Source: Arthrobacter pullicola (lineage in GTDB: Bacteria; Actinomycetota; Actinomycetes; Actinomycetales; Micrococcaceae). From it: a stretch of 64,000 bases of DNA. This document shows, piece after piece, positions 61,034 through 64,000 of this stretch. The notes beneath the pieces were generated by a model. It did not search any database. It was not told the origin of the DNA and was given only the letters and a program-made list of their open reading frames with translations. The position numbers were made by a program, and so were the translations under genes. Where the stretch lies: NCBI RefSeq assembly GCF_014836875.1, contig NZ_JACSQC010000009.1:35529-99528 (forward strand), written 5' to 3'. Each line of letters opens with the position of its first letter. Positions within the stretch are counted from its first letter, which is position 1.

Positions 61034-61813
61034 CTACAGCGAGGCCAGCAACCACAGCGATCCCGCCGCGCTGACGGCGATGACCAGCGCAAAAGCTGTG
61101 AGCCAGAGCGCACCGGGGATGCCGGTGCGCTGCGCCAGGATCCAGGCGTCCGATGAGGACAGTGCGTGCCGCCTGCGGGTGTGGACGCTCAAGAGGTTTA
61201 TCCAGTCCCGGACTGCGCCGGTGACCAGGGCGATGCCGAGGGTGACGACGGCGTAGGCCGCCAGCTCGGCGGGGACGAACCAGATCAGCAGGACGGCGGC
61301 GGCAGCGCATCCGGCGGCAATGGCCAGGCCCTGCAGGTTGCGGATGAACAGCAGCGCCGCCGCGAGGACCAGTACTCCAAGGGACAGCGACGCCGTCGCC
61401 CATCCCTGGCTGGCCGCCCAAATCAATGCCAGCCCGGTGACGGCCGGGACCGGGTATCCCCAGAAACCCGCCCACACCGCGCCGATTCCTCCGCGCCCCA
61501 GGCTCCGCATCTGTCCGGAGTGATCAAAGCGCAGCTCGATTCCGGAGATGCGGTGCCCTGCCATCAGGGCTGCGAACGCGTGCCCGAGTTCGTGGACGAA
61601 GGTGACGTACAGGCCGAACCACCGCCAGGTGACCCGCGGAACGGACAGGACCGCGGCGCCGGCGATCAGGGCGACCAGAACCCACGGCGGTGCTTCCAGG
61701 GGCCCGGTGCGCATAAATCCACCGGCGATGCGGGACCACAGTTCTGCCAGCCAGCCGTTGTCGCCGCCGGATGCGCTGGTGCCGTTCAATGTGGGCGGCA
61801 GGACCCTAGTCAA
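61034..61813 (-). CDS. M50 family membrane metallopeptidase
   Basis: 259 aa with about six membrane segments. HELGHAFAALMAG (about residues 75-87) holds the zinc-binding HExxH, with the first helix just before it. The usual third ligand (an Asp near NPDG/LLP) is not evident in a canonical motif; DWINLLSV may supply it. M50B-type proteases act on membrane substrates such as anti-sigma factors. A sigma/anti-sigma pair lies directly upstream, which makes that link attractive but unproven. TTG start with AGGAG upstream. Confidence 0.82.
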   Translation of the reverse strand: MTRVLPPTLNGTSASGGDNGWLAELWSRIAGGFMRTGPLEAPPWVLVALIAGAAVLSVPRVTWRWFGLYVTFVHELGHAFAALMAGHRISGIELRFDHSGQMRSLGRGGIGAVWAGFWGYPVPAVTGLALIWAASQGWATASLSLGVLVLAAALLFIRNLQGLAIAAGCAAAAVLLIWFVPAELAAYAVVTLGIALVTGAVRDWINLLSVHTRRRHALSSSDAWILAQRTGIPGALWLTAFALVIAVSAAGSLWLLASL

Positions 61814-61858
61814 GTGCGCTCCTTGATGCTTGCCCTGGCCGTGGTGCTGGAATGTCTG

Positions 61859-62569
61859 TCAGAGCTCCAGCTGGCCACGAAGAATCGATTTACCCGAATG
61901 CTCGGGATTCCCGTCAAGCGGCTCATCCGAGATGTCGACAATCGGGAAAGCAGACAGGTCAAGGCCCGCAGGGATGCGGAACCGTGCTTCGCGCCCCTCC
62001 ATGGTGCCCAGGCTCACCATGGAGGTGATGTCCGGCGAGATCAGCCAGACTTCGCGGTAGCCCTCCGCCTGGCTGCTGCTTGCCGTAACAATGAGCTCCC
62101 GCTCACCATCGGGCAGCTGATCGACGGTTGCCGTTCCCTCATCACTGTAGGAAGGCAGCGGCTCGAGCGCAGTTGACGCAAGGACTTCCGGCTGTGGTAC
62201 CTGGCTGCGGACAATTCCCCAGGTTGCGGCTCCTGCGATCAGGGCGCCGGCGGCTGCTGCGGCCAGCCACCCGGCAGCCCGGCGGCGGCGTTTACTGTCC
62301 AGGGAAACCGGCGGCTCCGGCTGGCTATCGGCCAAGGGGTCCCGGCGCACTTCCGCGCCGAGGTTAAGGGTGCCGTGAATGTGCTCCCAGACCTCCGGGG
62401 GTGGTACGGAGCCGTCGACTGTCTCCCGGCTGCGCCCGGCGCGGACCACGCGGGCGTAAGAATTTACCTCTGCCTGGCAGCGGGTGCAGCCTTCCAGATG
62501 GGAGGCCTCCTCCGCTGTTGGTGCCTCACCCAGTGCGAGGAGAGCCAATGCATCATCGTGCAGGTGCAT
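61859..62569 (-). CDS. RskA-like anti-sigma factor
   Basis: 236 aa. Cytoplasmic zinc-binding anti-sigma domain with HLEGCTRC (about residues 24-31), one transmembrane segment (about 97-119), then an extracytoplasmic RskA domain (ELIVTASSSQAEGYREVWLISPD...VSLGTMEGREARFRIPAGLD). It holds the partner sigma factor inactive until proteolysis. Overlaps the sigma gene by 17 bases. The M50 protease gene immediately downstream could encode the site-2 protease (inference). Confidence 0.9.
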   Translation of the reverse strand: MHLHDDALALLALGEAPTAEEASHLEGCTRCQAEVNSYARVVRAGRSRETVDGSVPPPEVWEHIHGTLNLGAEVRRDPLADSQPEPPVSLDSKRRRRAAGWLAAAAAGALIAGAATWGIVRSQVPQPEVLASTALEPLPSYSDEGTATVDQLPDGERELIVTASSSQAEGYREVWLISPDITSMVSLGTMEGREARFRIPAGLDLSAFPIVDISDEPLDGNPEHSGKSILRGQLEL

Positions 62570-63128
62570 CGCTTACCTCCAATCGTTGCCGCAGCTGGAT
62601 GAGTCCCCGGCGGATATGGCTCTTAACGGTTCCCAGGGGCAATTTGAGCCGCTCCGATATTTGCTGATGGGTCAGGTCTTCGTGGAAGGCCATCCGAAGG
62701 ATGGAGTGCTGCGGCTCGCCCAGGCGGGTGAGTTCGGCGTCGAGCACCACTTTGTCCGCCACGCCCTCCGGATCCGGCACAAGGTAAGGAACGCGCTGGT
62801 CACGGGCGGCGGCACCCTCAAGCACATCATCTTCCCGTATCCGCGACGTTGTCATGCTTACTGCCACGTTCCGGGAGATTCCAACCAGCCAGGCCGCCAG
62901 GGTTGAACGGTCCGGTGAATAACTTTCCCGGTAACGCCAGGCACGGATAAAGACCTCCTGCACCGCATCGTCCGCTGCTGCGGGATCCAGCAGGCGCCGA
63001 AGCGCCATGGTGCGGATCAGCGGCGCGAAGCGGCGGTACGCCTCAGCGAGTGCTGCCTCCTCACCAGCGGCGAAAGCCCCGTCGAGGACGTCGTCCCACT
63101 CGGGGGCACCGGATGACATCTGGGACAT
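62553..63128 (-). CDS. ECF RNA polymerase sigma factor
   Basis: 191 aa. Region 2 with AAADDAVQEVFIRAWRYRESY (about residues 50-70) binds the -10 element, and region 4 with LTHQQISERLKLPLGTVKSHIRRGLIQLR (about 152-180) binds the -35. Similar to the SigK/SigL-type ECF factors controlled by RskA. Co-transcribed with its anti-sigma factor; targets are unknown and may include the nearby sortase and protease genes. Confidence 0.95.
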   Translation of the reverse strand: MSQMSSGAPEWDDVLDGAFAAGEEAALAEAYRRFAPLIRTMALRRLLDPAAADDAVQEVFIRAWRYRESYSPDRSTLAAWLVGISRNVAVSMTTSRIREDDVLEGAAARDQRVPYLVPDPEGVADKVVLDAELTRLGEPQHSILRMAFHEDLTHQQISERLKLPLGTVKSHIRRGLIQLRQRLEVSDAPAR

Positions 63129-63190
63129 TCTCCTGCCGTTGGCCAGCTTTGCAGTGTGAAACGTATTGCCGGAGGTGCTGCGGAATGTCC

Positions 63191-63877
63191 CTATGATAGC
63201 GGCGCAGCCGTGAGTACAACGTTATCTTCATAGTCGTCTTCCGTGTCGAGCCACCTGCCGCCACAGGTCACCAGTTTCAGGAGAGGGCTCCCCGTGCGGT
63301 CAAAGAGACGGTGTCCGTCGAGGGAACGCTTAGCGATGTTCTCTACCTTTTCGGTCTGATAGACGACGGCGGATCCGTCTTCCAGGGTCACAGTCACCTT
63401 GGTTCCCGCGGGGACATCCTTCAGTCCCGCAATGGGCAGTGCCTCCGTCCGCGAATCCACGTGGGCTGCCAGGACGGCCGATCCGGACGGCTGTCCGGGT
63501 CGGGGGCCGTAGCGGTACCAGCCGGCCTGGTAATGGTTGTCCGGGATGGTCATGGCACCGTTGTCCTCCACTCCGGTGGGGACTACCTCAAGGTCGATTC
63601 CGGTCCCTTCAACCTGCACCCGGACCGGCTGCGGCGGGACGTCCACGGCCTCGGGAGTGGTCTGGCGGATGGGGATTTCCGACGGGACAGCGCCTGATGC
63701 GCTGCCCGGACCCGACTGTGGTGCTGCCGGCGCCGGCGTGGACGGGGCGGTGGAAGCTGCCGTGGACGCCGCCGGACCGCCGGTGGCAGGTGCCGAGCCA
63801 CAGGCTCCCAGTCCCGCTGCCGCAGCCGCCAGCACCACGGCTGCGAGATATCGGCGGGCACTCCCGGGTCGATGCAT
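63191..63877 (-). CDS. Class F sortase, lipoprotein-like
   Basis: 228 aa. The signal peptide ends at a lipobox-like LGAC near residue 26, followed by a Thr/Ala/Pro-rich spacer of about 50 residues. The sortase barrel has catalytic His in LAAHVDS, Cys in KLVTCGG and Arg nearby (GGRWLD). Class F sortases of actinobacteria have poorly known substrates; no LPxTG protein is in this window. Upstream sequence ends at the poly-G tract, so its promoter may be incomplete. Confidence 0.88.
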   Translation of the reverse strand: MHRPGSARRYLAAVVLAAAAAGLGACGSAPATGGPAASTAASTAPSTPAPAAPQSGPGSASGAVPSEIPIRQTTPEAVDVPPQPVRVQVEGTGIDLEVVPTGVEDNGAMTIPDNHYQAGWYRYGPRPGQPSGSAVLAAHVDSRTEALPIAGLKDVPAGTKVTVTLEDGSAVVYQTEKVENIAKRSLDGHRLFDRTGSPLLKLVTCGGRWLDTEDDYEDNVVLTAAPLS

Positions 63878-63970
63878 TTACCTGTCCTGTTCTGTTCGCG
63901 TTTGTTGTTGCGCTGCCTGCGGATCTTCGATCGGCCGGTCTTCTACGAACGGAGCGCCGCGGGGTGCGGT

Positions 63971-64000
63971 GGGGGGGGGGGGGGGGGGGGGGGGGGGGGG
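63971..64000 (+). other. Poly-G tract at the window end
   Basis: Thirty consecutive G bases form the right end of the window. Such a run is most easily explained by dark-cycle poly-G calls in two-colour sequencing or a contig-end assembly artefact; it encodes nothing. Confidence 0.85.

Noticed and set aside
1..64000. CRISPR arrays, toxin-antitoxin pairs and restriction systems
   Set aside because: No regularly spaced repeats, Cas genes, methyltransferase-endonuclease pairs or typical toxin-antitoxin signatures were found.

Overview
The window is GC-rich actinobacterial chromosome, most like Arthrobacter and relatives (Micrococcaceae). The evidence is the gene order (trmD-rplS-lepB-lepB-rnhB-DUF2469, then yraN-comM-dprA-xerC), a fabD-fabH-acpP-fabF operon next to a FasR-type regulator, a homodimeric aceE, actinobacterial families of unknown function (DUF2469, DUF3052, DUF3145), polyprenol-phosphate-mannose mannosyltransferases, an RskA-type anti-sigma factor, and frequent GTG/TTG and apparently leaderless starts. 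The last 30 bases are pure G and look like a contig-end artefact.

Layout. 1-4.7 kb: housekeeping (TrmD tail, L19, two signal peptidases I, RNase HII). 4.7-10.4 kb: an acid-sugar catabolic locus with a DeoR regulator, an OtnC-like decarboxylase, an OtnK-like kinase, a divergent homoserine-dehydrogenase-like/SAF protein and a MatC-like permease. 10.6-14.4 kb: yraN-comM-dprA and an Ogt-like gene whose catalytic Cys codon is Thr. 14.4-25.4 kb: an 11-kb catabolic island flanked by a perfect 33-bp direct repeat. All ten island genes lie on the minus strand: a FadR-type regulator, a sugar ABC importer without its ATPase, an enolase-superfamily dehydratase, an SDR, a DapA-type aldolase, a GlcG-like protein, a fucose-isomerase-like protein and an FGGY kinase. 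The right-hand repeat copy sits just before xerC, so the ancestral order was probably dprA-ogt-xerC.

26.5-38.5 kb: DUF3145, a small membrane-protein/HTH pair, fabF-acpP-fabH-fabD, fasR, aceE, DUF3052, an AhpE-like peroxiredoxin, a sirtuin and tRNA-Val. 38.5-50.5 kb: a beta-lactamase-like lipoprotein, a cation/H+ antiporter, a DUF2252 protein, gnd, cysE-cysK, msrA, a Nif3-like protein, a coiled-coil protein with a degenerate zinc ribbon, an RNase HI-VOC fusion, yaaA and rnpB. 50.7-63.9 kb: an MFS exporter, a long GAPDH of the GapB type with a highly structured leader, def, an acyl-CoA dehydrogenase, tRNA-His, orn, two mannosyltransferases, an M50 protease, an ECF sigma/anti-sigma pair and a class F sortase.

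The most interesting items are the repeat-flanked catabolic island with its GTCCGAC/GTCGGAC operator family, the Cys-less Ogt-like protein at the island's insertion point, the RNase H-VOC fusion, the triple-hairpin gapB leader, and a recurrent -10 hexamer 6-8 nt before start codons that predicts many leaderless mRNAs.
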